In this document: in pieces, positions 7,514 through 16,381 of the stretch
How positions within the stretch are numbered: position 1 is the stretch's first letter
Layout of the letters: the number at the start of each line of letters is the position of its first letter
Assembly (NCBI GenBank): GCA_002938205.1
Contig: PTKZ01000005.1
Location: forward strand, 1-64,000
Length of the DNA stretch: 64,000 bases
Source of the DNA: Alphaproteobacteria bacterium MarineAlpha5_Bin5
GTDB taxonomy: Bacteria > Pseudomonadota > Alphaproteobacteria > HIMB59 > GCA-002718135
Direction: 5' to 3'
Translations under genes and position numbers: made by a program
Notes under the pieces: model-generated
Told to the model about the DNA's origin: nothing
Seen by the model: only the letters and a program-made list of their open reading frames with translations
Databases searched by the model: none

Positions 7514-9790
7514 CTAATTTACTAATGGTTTTCCTGTTGCTAAAGTATGTTTAATTCGTTCTTGAGTCTTTGACATTTGAATAAGGTTCATAAATGCCTC
7601 TAATTCTAATGCATAAATATCATCCTCGCTTAACTCCTGATCCATATTTGTGTTTCCGCCACTTAAAACAAAAGCTAGTTGTTTTCCTACTTCCAATCCA
7701 TGATCTAATATTTTTTTATCTCTGTATAAGTTTTCTAATATTTCATACATTTTGTCCCTTACACTAGATCCTGGTAATTTAAATATAGGTTGTTCTGGTG
7801 GTTTATAATCTTTATGAATGTCTTCTAATAATTTTTCTGACTCATAAAGCAACCTATCTCTATTAATTACCACCCTATCTTTTTCTAATAAAAATTTGTG
7901 AGGTAATGCTTCATTTGGGGAACTGGCTGTTTTTGCATATCCTATTAAATCAAATACTTTCAAAGATGCAAATGTAGGATCATCCTTTGACTCTTCTGAT
8001 TGCATCCATCTAAATAACATTTCCTTGCAACCTCCTCCTGCTGGAATTAACCCTACTAATGTTTCAACCAATCCCAAAACTACATTGGTATGCGAGACTA
8101 CATAATCACTTTGACATATGACTTCAAATCCTCCTCCAATAGCCAAACCAGATGGAGCTGAAATAACTGGAAACTCTGAATATTTTAAATTTTTGCATGT
8201 TTGTTGAAAATTAAAAATAAATTTTTCTATTTCTCTCCATTTACCATCTTTGGCATATTCCATTACATAATTTAAGTTGACTCCAGCAGAAAATTGCATT
8301 GCTCCATTAATAATAATTAAGTTTTTTTCAGAAGCTTTAGATAAAATCTGCATTGAATTATCATCTAATGTATTTGCCTTTGTATTAAATTCAACAATTG
8401 TAGTATTATTATTAAGATCATGGGTTTCTGCAGAACCTTTATAAAGATCTGATCTATGGCGAGTATAATGCTTAATTCTTTTGAATGTCTTTAAATGTTT
8501 ATCCAAATATAGTTGTGTTTCGCCATACCATTCCCGCTCTTTGCTCGAATCATTAATTTGGCTATAATACTTTTCTCGAAGAAACCTATTTAATTTTATA
8601 TTTTTATCTTTTTCAGCAAAAAATTTCACACTTATTGCATCAAGAATTTCAAAAGGACCCATTGTCCAATTGAATCCCAGTCTTATTGCCTCATCAATAT
8701 TATTGTGTTCACTTGTAACATCTGGAACTAAAGAAGAAGCATACAAAATAATTTTAGATAAAACTGACCAGGCATATTCACCGTATTTATCATCTCTGGA
8801 AATAAGATATTTTATATTTACTTCATGGATCCCTAGATCTATTTTTTTTGAAGGTGAGTAGTTACCTGATTTTAAATTAACAGCTTCTAATATTTTTTGC
8901 CCAGACTTTTTGTCTATACGGTAAAACCCACCTTTACCTTTTCTTCCTGTATAGCCATCTTCAATCATTTTTGTAATAAATGGATTTTCTTGTGCCACTT
9001 CATGAAAGGTGTCCTCTTTGGGCAACTCTTTAATAAAACTTTTTAAAACATCAGCCATAAGATCTATGCCTATTAAATCATATAACCCAAAAACTCCTGT
9101 TTTAGGAATACCCATCGGTCTTCCAAATACTGCATCAGCTTCTTCTATTGTTAAACCCATTTTGAAGGCTTCTGTCATAGCAACTTGCATTGCATAAACA
9201 CCTACACGATTTCCTAAAAAGCCTGGCGTATCTTTACAAATAATTACACCCTTACCAAGTTTTTCATCACAGAAAGATTTTAATGAATAAATCTTTTCTT
9301 TTTCGTTAATTGGTTCTTTTACAATTTCTAATAAGCCCATGTAGCGAACAGGATTAAAAAAATGCGTAATACAAAAATTCTTTTTCATTTTTTGAGTCAT
9401 TTTTTCAGATAATATTTTAAGTGGAATAGTTGATGTATTTGAAGAAATTATAGACTCTTCTTTTCTTACTTCTTCAATTCTTTTGTAAATATTATGCTTA
9501 ATATCTATTCTCTCAACTACTGCTTCTACTACCCAGTCTGCATCACCAACTTCATTAAAATTATCTTCAATATTTCCTGCAGTTATTAAATCTATTTTGT
9601 TTTTTTCAACTAATAATGGTGGTCGGGAATTTAAAATTTTTTCTTTTGCATTTTCTGCAATTTGATTTCTTGAACCTTCTTTGCTAGGCAGATCTAGAAG
9701 AGTGACAGAAATTCCAGCATTTGCAACCTGAGCTGCAATACCGCTTCCCATAGTTCCTGAGCCAATTATTACTACTCTTTTAATATCCAT
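7514..9790 (-). CDS. FadN-like 3-hydroxyacyl-CoA dehydrogenase / enoyl-CoA hydratase fusion
   Basis: 758 residues. The N-terminus is an NAD-binding domain (IGSGTMGSGIA, 9-19) of 3-hydroxyacyl-CoA dehydrogenase, with THFFNPVRYM and NTSTIPL motifs. Two C-terminal dehydrogenase modules follow to about residue 420, then an enoyl-CoA hydratase/crotonase domain from about 460 with the GLAIGGGFEV oxyanion turn. This order is that of Bacillus FadN, opposite to E. coli FadB. It performs hydration and oxidation in beta-oxidation. It heads the operon with acyl-CoA synthetase, MetY and a hydrolase. No acyl-CoA dehydrogenase or thiolase is in the window. Confidence 0.85.
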   Translation of the reverse strand: MDIKRVVIIGSGTMGSGIAAQVANAGISVTLLDLPSKEGSRNQIAENAKEKILNSRPPLLVEKNKIDLITAGNIEDNFNEVGDADWVVEAVVERIDIKHNIYKRIEEVRKEESIISSNTSTIPLKILSEKMTQKMKKNFCITHFFNPVRYMGLLEIVKEPINEKEKIYSLKSFCDEKLGKGVIICKDTPGFLGNRVGVYAMQVAMTEAFKMGLTIEEADAVFGRPMGIPKTGVFGLYDLIGIDLMADVLKSFIKELPKEDTFHEVAQENPFITKMIEDGYTGRKGKGGFYRIDKKSGQKILEAVNLKSGNYSPSKKIDLGIHEVNIKYLISRDDKYGEYAWSVLSKIILYASSLVPDVTSEHNNIDEAIRLGFNWTMGPFEILDAISVKFFAEKDKNIKLNRFLREKYYSQINDSSKEREWYGETQLYLDKHLKTFKRIKHYTRHRSDLYKGSAETHDLNNNTTIVEFNTKANTLDDNSMQILSKASEKNLIIINGAMQFSAGVNLNYVMEYAKDGKWREIEKFIFNFQQTCKNLKYSEFPVISAPSGLAIGGGFEVICQSDYVVSHTNVVLGLVETLVGLIPAGGGCKEMLFRWMQSEESKDDPTFASLKVFDLIGYAKTASSPNEALPHKFLLEKDRVVINRDRLLYESEKLLEDIHKDYKPPEQPIFKLPGSSVRDKMYEILENLYRDKKILDHGLEVGKQLAFVLSGGNTNMDQELSEDDIYALELEAFMNLIQMSKTQERIKHTLATGKPLVN

Positions 9791-9896
9791 GAATTTTCTT
9801 ACAAACCCAACTTATATAAGAAAAATTACAAGTATGAAAATTATTTGAGTATTAGGGTGGAAATTAATTCAAATATCTCTTATTAGGCGCTCCGAA

Positions 9897-11279
9897 ATGA
9901 AAAAAAACCCTGCTAGAAATGTCCACTTAAAAAAAGGACCAAGTAAGTTGCTGGAGAAAATTAATTCTTCAATAGAAATAGATCAACGACTTTATCGTGA
10001 AGATATTGAAGTATCTATAGCTCACGCTAAAATGTTAGCTACTAAAAAAATCATTTCTAAAAAAGAGAAGGATTTAATTGTAAAAGGATTAAATAAAATT
10101 TTAAAAAAAATTCAAGCTGATAAAGTTTCTTTTAAAAAAGAATTAGAAGATATTCATATGAATATTGAATCATTATTATTTAAAGAAATAGGTAAAACTG
10201 CCGGTAAACTTCACACAGCAAGATCAAGAAATGATCAAATCGTAACAGATTTTAAATTATGGATAAAAAATAATAGTAAAGAATTGGATGAAAATATTAA
10301 ATTATTACAAAAAACATTAATAAATATATCTAAGAAAAATCTTACAACAATTATGCCTGGTTATACGCATCTTCAAATAGCTCAACCAATTTCTCTTGCT
10401 CATCACTGCATTGCATATGTAGAAATGCTTGGCCGTGATAGATCAAGATTAAGTGATTGTTTAAAAAGATTAAATGAAAACCCTTTAGGTTCAGGTGCTT
10501 TGGCTGGAACTTCCTTTCCTATTGATAGAAATTTAACTACTAAACTACTCAGCTTTAAAAAACCAACTGTTAATGCTTTAGATAGTGTTTCAGATAGAGA
10601 CTTTGCTGTAGAGTTTGTGTTTGTTTTGTCATTAATAAATATACATTTATCACGAATGGCAGAAGAAATTATTATTTGGTCCAACCAACAATTCAATTTT
10701 ATTAAATTGCCAGATGATGTAGCAACTGGAAGTTCTATAATGCCACAAAAAAGAAATCCTGATGGTGCTGAATTGGTTCGTGGAAATTCAAGTGTGGTTA
10801 TAGGTAATTTAAATAGTTTACTTGTTATTCTTAAGGGTCTTCCTTTGGGTTATAGCAAAGACATGCAAAATGATAAAAAAATAGTTTTTAATTCTTATGA
10901 TGAAATTATTTTATCTTTAAAAGTAATGAATGAATTATGGTCTAAAATTAAATTTAATAAAATAAATATGAAAAATGCAGTAGATCAATCTAATTCTACA
11001 GCCACAGATTTAGCTAATTGGTTTGTAAAAGAATTAAATTTAACTTTTCGCGAAGCTTATCAATTAACAGGCAAAATAGTTGCTTATTCGAATAATAATG
11101 GCAAATTATTAAAAGATTTGTCTTTAAATGAATTAAAAGTTTTTAATAAAAATATTTCTGCTTCAGCAAAAAAAATATTATCAAGTGCTGAAAGTATAAA
11201 AAATAAAACAAGTTTTGGAGGAACTTCTCCACAAAATACTAAAAAAACAATTCAATATGCTATAAGAAAATACTTGTAA
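9897..11279 (+). CDS. argH: Argininosuccinate lyase
   Basis: 460 residues, last step of arginine synthesis (argininosuccinate to arginine and fumarate), cytosolic homotetramer. The fumarase-superfamily signature GSSIMPQKRN is at 278-287, with the catalytic serine in it. TARSRND (107-113) and YTHLQ (156-160) are substrate-binding segments. The usual N-terminal WGGRF is absent; the protein begins with a basic stretch before GPSKLLEKIN. The start ATG follows a short AT-rich leader divergent from the fadN-like gene. The stop overlaps the next ATG by one base (TAATG), giving an argH-lptM-lysA operon. Confidence 0.93.
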   Translation: MKKNPARNVHLKKGPSKLLEKINSSIEIDQRLYREDIEVSIAHAKMLATKKIISKKEKDLIVKGLNKILKKIQADKVSFKKELEDIHMNIESLLFKEIGKTAGKLHTARSRNDQIVTDFKLWIKNNSKELDENIKLLQKTLINISKKNLTTIMPGYTHLQIAQPISLAHHCIAYVEMLGRDRSRLSDCLKRLNENPLGSGALAGTSFPIDRNLTTKLLSFKKPTVNALDSVSDRDFAVEFVFVLSLINIHLSRMAEEIIIWSNQQFNFIKLPDDVATGSSIMPQKRNPDGAELVRGNSSVVIGNLNSLLVILKGLPLGYSKDMQNDKKIVFNSYDEIILSLKVMNELWSKIKFNKINMKNAVDQSNSTATDLANWFVKELNLTFREAYQLTGKIVAYSNNNGKLLKDLSLNELKVFNKNISASAKKILSSAESIKNKTSFGGTSPQNTKKTIQYAIRKYL

Positions 11280-11467
11280 TGAAAAATTTAATAATTTTGT
11301 TTTTTTTGAGCTTGCTAATTAATAGCTGTGGTAAAGTAGGGCCCTTAAGCTTACCGGAAGATAAATTAGATAAGTCAGTAATTACATATCCATGTGATGA
11401 AGCATGTATGAAAAAATTTGAGGAAGAAAAAGAACGTCAACAATCTGTTGTAATTCAAGCTGAATAA
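11279..11467 (+). CDS. lptM: Small lipoprotein, LptM (YifL) family
   Basis: 62 residues with a lipoprotein signal: a hydrophobic stretch then LINSC, with C17 as lipidation site, followed by GKVGPLSLP. The CGxxGPLxLP pattern right after the lipid-anchored cysteine is the hallmark of LptM, which assists oxidative maturation of the LPS transporter LptD in enterobacteria. Two further cysteines (CDEAC) occur in the short mature part. The position just before lysA matches the usual neighbourhood. It overlaps argH by one base and ends one base before lysA. Confidence 0.82.
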   Translation: MKNLIILFFLSLLINSCGKVGPLSLPEDKLDKSVITYPCDEACMKKFEEEKERQQSVVIQAE

Positions 11468-11468
11468 A

Positions 11469-12713
11469 ATGTTAAATTATCAGAACAAACAGCCCTACAT
11501 AGAAGGGGTACCACTTGAAGATATTGAAAAAGTTCAACAAACTCCATTTTATATTTATTCTCAATCAAAAATCATAGAAACGTATAATAATTTAAAAAAC
11601 GCTTTAAATACAAAAGTTTATTTTGCTGTAAAAGCCAACTCCAATCAAGCTATTCTTAAACTAATGAATAGTCTTGGCGCAGGAGCAGATGTAGTATCTA
11701 TAGGTGAGTTAAAGCGTGCTTTAAACGCTGGTATAAATCCAAGTAATATTATTTTTGAAGGTTTAGGTAAATCTAGAAATGATATTTTATTTGCTTTGGA
11801 TTCAAATATTAAATTAATTAATGCAGAATCAATGGAGGAATTAGAGATAATTAATGAAATATCATCATCTTTACAAAAAAAAGTTAATGTGGGAGTCAGA
11901 CTAAATCCAAATATTGATAGTGAAACAATAAAAAAAATTTCCACAGGTAAAAAAACAGATAAGTTTGGAATAGATGTTGAAGAAATACCAACAATTGTAA
12001 ATTATATAGAATCATCATCAAATTTAAAATTAACTGGAATTAGTTGTCACATTGGTAGTCAGATTTCAAATATAAGTGTTTTTGGGAATGTTTTTAAATT
12101 TATGAAAGAAGCGGCTGAACAATTTATAAATAAAGGAATTCATATCAATCATGTTGATTTAGGTGGAGGTTTAGGTGTTCAATATAATGAAAATGATTTA
12201 ACATTAAATTTAGCATTGTTAAAAAAGGAGATAAATAAGTATTTTAATCAAATACCTTATGAAATTTCATTTGAGCCTGGTCGTTATTTAGTTGCTAATG
12301 CAGGTATTCTGATCACATCAATAATTACAACTAAAAAAAATGGTGGGAGGAATTATTTAATTACTGATGCTGGAATGAACACTTTAATTAGACCAGCTCT
12401 TTACAATGCATTTCATTCAATTGAGCCCATTGAAAAAAAATCTTCAAAAATAATAGATTATAGTATTGCTGGCCCTATTTGTGAAAGTTCTGATATTTTT
12501 ATTAAAAGCATTAATTTGCCTGAACAAAAAACTGGAAATAAATTAATAATTAAAGATGTTGGGGCTTATGGTGCAGTAATGGCTTCAAACTATAACACTA
12601 GAGGTTTGCCGGCCGAAATACTGGTAAATCAAAATAGTTTTGCAATAATTCATAAGCCTCAGACTATAGAAGAAAATATAAATCTAGATTTAATTCCAAA
12701 TTGGCTCAATTAA
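11469..12713 (+). CDS. lysA: Diaminopimelate decarboxylase
   Basis: 414 residues, fold-III PLP enzyme converting meso-diaminopimelate to lysine. The Schiff-base lysine is K55 in YFAVKANSN; the glycine-rich phosphate loop DLGGGLGVQY and the SFEPGRYLV segment follow; the second active-site cysteine lies in GPICESSD. Full family length. Third gene of argH-lptM-lysA, one base after lptM. It converges with the zinc-ribbon gene with a single base between the stops. Confidence 0.93.
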   Translation: MLNYQNKQPYIEGVPLEDIEKVQQTPFYIYSQSKIIETYNNLKNALNTKVYFAVKANSNQAILKLMNSLGAGADVVSIGELKRALNAGINPSNIIFEGLGKSRNDILFALDSNIKLINAESMEELEIINEISSSLQKKVNVGVRLNPNIDSETIKKISTGKKTDKFGIDVEEIPTIVNYIESSSNLKLTGISCHIGSQISNISVFGNVFKFMKEAAEQFINKGIHINHVDLGGGLGVQYNENDLTLNLALLKKEINKYFNQIPYEISFEPGRYLVANAGILITSIITTKKNGGRNYLITDAGMNTLIRPALYNAFHSIEPIEKKSSKIIDYSIAGPICESSDIFIKSINLPEQKTGNKLIIKDVGAYGAVMASNYNTRGLPAEILVNQNSFAIIHKPQTIEENINLDLIPNWLN

Positions 12714-12714
12714 A

Positions 12715-13167
12715 CTAATTTAAAATTAAATAAATTATCTTAGCTATATCATTTATAATTAATTTAAGATTAAAAAAAAATTCTTGTAAATAAAAATTAA
12801 TTATAACAAAAATATTTGTTCCATATAAACGAAGCAGCCAAAATGAAGTTATCAAAATAAATAAAATGAAAATTACAAGAAAAGAATTAATTATGCTTAC
12901 TTTCTGCTCATTAACAATTGTACTTGGAAGATATATATTATTTTTTGATTCAGTATCATCAGTAGCATTTAAATTTATATTAGATTGACTATTAGTTTTA
13001 CTAATTTTTGAAGATGGCACAGATTGTGACAATAACTCTTCTTCACTAGAGGTTTCCTGAAACCACTGATTACCACAATTAGCACACTCTACCATTCTTC
13101 CATCTGGCTTCAAATCTGCTGAATTGACTAAATATTTATAATGACAATCTGAGCATTGAATGAACAT
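12715..13167 (-). CDS. Zinc-ribbon (MJ0042-type) single-pass membrane protein
   Basis: 150 residues from the ATG at 13167. The frame is open 13 codons further up, but the family motif begins right at this methionine: MFIQCSDC, with C5/C8 and C28/C31 (CANCGNQW) forming the ribbon. A low-complexity Ser/Asn linker follows, then one transmembrane helix around residues 100-125 and an amphipathic tail. Alphaproteobacteria commonly carry such N-terminal zinc-ribbon, single-helix proteins; the function is not established. It diverges from plsC with the starts 24 bases apart. Confidence 0.7.
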   Translation of the reverse strand: MFIQCSDCHYKYLVNSADLKPDGRMVECANCGNQWFQETSSEEELLSQSVPSSKISKTNSQSNINLNATDDTESKNNIYLPSTIVNEQKVSIINSFLVIFILFILITSFWLLRLYGTNIFVIINFYLQEFFFNLKLIINDIAKIIYLILN

Positions 13168-13190
13168 AATGTATATATAGAGGAGAGAGG

Positions 13191-13919
13191 GTGGTATATA
13201 AAACAAAAATTATTAAAATGATCCTACGAACCTTAGTTTTCTATCTTGTTTTATGTATTTGGACAATATTTATGGGAATATTTTCATTTCCTTATTTTTT
13301 TTTACCTACTAAATATATTCAAAAACCTGCAAGATTATGGATTAAAGGAATTTTTTTATTTTTAAAATTAATCTGTAAAGTTACCCATCAAATAACAGGA
13401 TTAGAAAATATTCCCGATGAGCCGTTAATAATAGTTTCTAAGCATCAATCAGCTTTTGAAACATTCGCTTTGTTCTATTATTTTAAAAACAGTTTTTTTG
13501 TTCATAAAAGACAACTTTTTTATATTCCTATCTTTGGACAATATTTGTTAAAAAGTAATATGGTTGCTATTAATAGATCCGGTCATGCAAACACAATGCG
13601 TAAAATGTTAAATAATGTTAAGAATAAACTTGATCAAGGTTCTTCAATTATCATTTTTCCTGAAGGAACTCGCAAAATACCTAGAGAAAAACCTGATTAT
13701 AAATCAGGTTTCGTAGGTATCTACAATATTGCTAATAGGAAGCTTTTACCAATTGCGCTTAATTCTGGATTATGTTGGCCCAAACATCCAAACATTATAA
13801 AAAAAGGTAATATTATTATTCAAGTTTTACCTTCTATAAATACTGGCTTGGGTAAAAAAGAAGTATTAGATAAAGTTGAAAAAACTATTGAGGAAGCAAC
13901 AAATAAATTATTAACTTAA
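13191..13919 (+). CDS. plsC: 1-acyl-sn-glycerol-3-phosphate acyltransferase
   Basis: 242 residues. Acyltransferase motif I is KHQSAFE (84-90, the H-x4-E form seen in many alphaproteobacteria) and motif III is FPEGTR (156-161). One N-terminal membrane helix. It converts lysophosphatidate to phosphatidate. I chose the GTG at 13191 because GGAG stands five bases before it; the next start, ATG at 13218, has no such site. The stop overlaps the convergent tyrC stop by four bases. Confidence 0.85.
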   Translation: MVYKTKIIKMILRTLVFYLVLCIWTIFMGIFSFPYFFLPTKYIQKPARLWIKGIFLFLKLICKVTHQITGLENIPDEPLIIVSKHQSAFETFALFYYFKNSFFVHKRQLFYIPIFGQYLLKSNMVAINRSGHANTMRKMLNNVKNKLDQGSSIIIFPEGTRKIPREKPDYKSGFVGIYNIANRKLLPIALNSGLCWPKHPNIIKKGNIIIQVLPSINTGLGKKEVLDKVEKTIEEATNKLLT

Positions 13920-14830
13920 TTTTTCTTTTCAGTCGGATCAAAATGCCCAGCTTGACCAAGGTCTTCAATAATTTTCCTTATATTTTTTGAACTTGAAAAT
14001 TTATTTTCCAAATATTTAAGATCATTATTGCGGATTGCTTTTTGAAAAGAAGATAAATCTTCACTAAACCGACCTAGCATTTCTATTACTGCATCTTTAT
14101 TTTTGTCATAAATATCACGCCACATTATTGGATCACTTCCTGCCAATCTAGTAAAATCTCTAAAACCTGCTGCGGAATATTTTATAACTTCATCTTTTAA
14201 ATGTGTTTCTAATTCTGTTGCAGTTGCAACAACTGAATAAGCAATTAATTGAGGAATATGAGAGGTCATAGCTAATATCTTATCGTGTTTTTCAGCATCC
14301 ATTATTTCGATTTTCATCCCTAATTCTTTCCACATAACACATAATGTTTCAAAAACTTCTTTGTCATTATCTATTGGAGTAACAATACAATATCTATTTT
14401 GAAATAATTTAGAAAATCCAAATTCTGGTCCACTCTTTTCGATTCCTGCAATTGGATGTGCTGGAAGAAATTTCAAATTTTCATTTTTTACGGACTTTTT
14501 AAAATCATCAATAACACTTACTTTGGTTGAACCTACATCTGTTAAAAAAGTTGTTTTAGAAACATATAAATTTAAATCATTAAATATATCTTTATACTTA
14601 CTAAGAGGTGTGCATATAATAATTAAATCAAATTGTTCATTAAATTTTTTTATATTTGTTTCTACTTTTGATACTATATTGAGCTCTTCACATTTTTTAA
14701 TTACTTTTTCACTTGAATCAACTCCATATACATTAGTAGCCATCTGATTTTCATACATAGCTCTTGCTATAGAAGAACCTATTAGACCCATTCCTATTAT
14801 TAAAACTGAATTATATTTTTTATTCATCAT
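13916..14830 (-). CDS. tyrC: Prephenate/arogenate (cyclohexadienyl) dehydrogenase
   Basis: 304 residues. A Rossmann motif GMGLIGSSIA begins at about residue 13. DVGSTK and HPIAGIEKSGPEFG, with the conserved His, are the substrate-site segments of the TyrA family. HIPQLIAYSV and GFRDFTRLAGSDP are further family blocks. It oxidatively decarboxylates prephenate or arogenate towards tyrosine. It follows the chorismate mutase-HisC fusion with a four-base overlap, so chorismate mutase, transaminase and dehydrogenase steps are encoded back to back. Confidence 0.88.
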   Translation of the reverse strand: MMNKKYNSVLIIGMGLIGSSIARAMYENQMATNVYGVDSSEKVIKKCEELNIVSKVETNIKKFNEQFDLIIICTPLSKYKDIFNDLNLYVSKTTFLTDVGSTKVSVIDDFKKSVKNENLKFLPAHPIAGIEKSGPEFGFSKLFQNRYCIVTPIDNDKEVFETLCVMWKELGMKIEIMDAEKHDKILAMTSHIPQLIAYSVVATATELETHLKDEVIKYSAAGFRDFTRLAGSDPIMWRDIYDKNKDAVIEMLGRFSEDLSSFQKAIRNNDLKYLENKFSSSKNIRKIIEDLGQAGHFDPTEKKN

Positions 14831-16176
14831 TTCATTTGACGCAAACTATTAATAACTGCTTCCATTTCATTTTTTGTTCCAATACTAATTCTCAAACAAT
14901 TTGGTAGTTTATAGCTATGCAATTGTCTGATTAGAATTCCTGTAGCCAATAGTTGTTTTGTAATTTCTTCAGATTTTTTCTCTGTTGTTTCAATAAAAGT
15001 AAAATTTCCTTCAGAAGGATAAACTGGTATATTTAATTTTTTCAACTCTATTTCAAACCAACTTTTAACTTCCATATTCAATTTTATAATTTTGTTTATA
15101 TAATCTTGATCTTTTAAAGCCTCTATTGCTAAATTTTGGGCAATAAAAGAAGTATTAAAAGGACCTTTTACTTTATTAAGGATATCACATACTTTTTTAC
15201 TAGAATAACACCAACCAATTCGCAATCCTGCTAAACCATAAACTTTTGAAAAAGTACGTGTAAGAATTATATTATCAAACTGATCTGCTAATGAAAAACC
15301 TTTATCAAAATCTTTTTGCATAACATACTCTGCATACGCTCCATCAAGTACTACAATTATATGTTTAGGAATCTTCTCCATCAATTCAAGAATTGCAGAT
15401 CTGTTTAAATATGTTCCTGTTGGATTATTTGGATTTGCAAGAAAGATTAATTTTGTTGATACTGTAATTTCATTACATATAGAATCAACAGTAATATTAA
15501 ATTTATTATTTTCCTTAATTGTTTTTGATGTTGCTCCAACTATTTTTGAAATTATTGGGTACATTTCAAATCCATGTTCAGCATGAATGATTTCATCTCC
15601 ATCTTGACAAAATGCAAGAGCAGCAAATAAAAGTGTTTCGTCAGATCCACAACCCAATACAATATTATCATAAGCAATGTTATGATGTTTGCTTATTGCT
15701 CTTCTGAGAGATTCACCATTTATTTGTGGATATCGATTAGATTTAGAAAAAAAATTTTTAGAATTTAAAATTTCAAAAACAGTTGGTGATGGACCGTAAG
15801 AATTTTCATTTGAAGATAATTTAATAGCATTTGTTTTGCCATTAATATTAGATTTCCCACCTTTATAAATCTGTAAACTATTTATTGTTCTCTTAGTTTG
15901 AATGAATTCATTATCTAATTTCTGAAGTTTTGTAGAAGCTTGAAATAATTCTCTCCAAATACGAACTATAGAATCTTTACTATACTTTGTATTTGAATTT
16001 GTAATAAGGCGATCAAGTACTTTTTGCTCTCTACTTAAATCAACTATATTATCGAGTGAGTTTTTGTGTTTACCAATTTCACTTACAACATCAGCTCTAA
16101 CTTTTAATAAGTCTAATATTTTATCATCAAGAACATTAATTTTCTTGCGCAAATTATCTAATTCGTCATTTTTCAT
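14827..16176 (-). CDS. Chorismate mutase - histidinol-phosphate/aromatic aminotransferase fusion
   Basis: 449 residues from the ATG at 16176 (an upstream TTG is possible but has no support). Residues 1-90 are an AroQ-type chorismate mutase with R10, R27, K38, D46, R49 and E50 at the spacing of the E. coli enzyme's active site. Residues 115-449 are a HisC-type class I/II aminotransferase: SSNENSYGPSP, GCGSDE (175-180), NPNNPTG (248-254), DGAYAEY (278-284) and PLP lysine K311 in TFSKVYGLAGLRIGW. It can make prephenate and transaminate it or its products; a role in histidine synthesis is also possible. It overlaps tyrC by four bases. Confidence 0.87.
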   Translation of the reverse strand: MKNDELDNLRKKINVLDDKILDLLKVRADVVSEIGKHKNSLDNIVDLSREQKVLDRLITNSNTKYSKDSIVRIWRELFQASTKLQKLDNEFIQTKRTINSLQIYKGGKSNINGKTNAIKLSSNENSYGPSPTVFEILNSKNFFSKSNRYPQINGESLRRAISKHHNIAYDNIVLGCGSDETLLFAALAFCQDGDEIIHAEHGFEMYPIISKIVGATSKTIKENNKFNITVDSICNEITVSTKLIFLANPNNPTGTYLNRSAILELMEKIPKHIIVVLDGAYAEYVMQKDFDKGFSLADQFDNIILTRTFSKVYGLAGLRIGWCYSSKKVCDILNKVKGPFNTSFIAQNLAIEALKDQDYINKIIKLNMEVKSWFEIELKKLNIPVYPSEGNFTFIETTEKKSEEITKQLLATGILIRQLHSYKLPNCLRISIGTKNEMEAVINSLRQMK

Positions 16177-16253
16177 AAATGTGAATGTGTCTTTACAAAG
16201 TATCTTTAAATAAATCAAAAAAAAGTAGATTTGCGGGTAAAAATTAAGAGATA

Positions 16254-16282
16254 TTGACTAAAAATCTTATATCCTCTAAATA
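16254..16282 (+). promoter_or_regulatory. Promoter of the metX leader
   Basis: TTGACT (16254-16259), 17 bases, TAAATA (16277-16282). Transcription would begin near 16288-16290, just before the riboswitch aptamer, which is where it should start. Confidence 0.5.
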
Positions 16283-16287
16283 GCTCC

Positions 16288-16340
16288 TTAACACCGATTT
16301 GAAACAGCTTGCGGGTGCGTATCTATACAGCTAAAGCGAT
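16288..16340 (+). promoter_or_regulatory. SAM-II riboswitch upstream of metX
   Basis: The leader has the SAM-II layout: P1 strand CACC (16292-16295), GATTTG directly after it, the TTGC before the closing strand GGTG (16314-16317), then AGCTAAAG (16329-16336), which forms the pseudoknot with the loop. SAM-II aptamers sit upstream of metX/metA in alphaproteobacteria and lower expression when S-adenosylmethionine is plentiful. AAGCTG (16354-16359) can pair with CAGCTT (16305-16310) in the aptamer, a possible switch helix. TTGGT/ACCAA (16365-16381) forms a small hairpin against the metX ATG. Confidence 0.85.
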
Positions 16341-16381
16341 ATACACTCCTAAGAAGCTGAAAAGTTGGTCTAGAAAACCAA

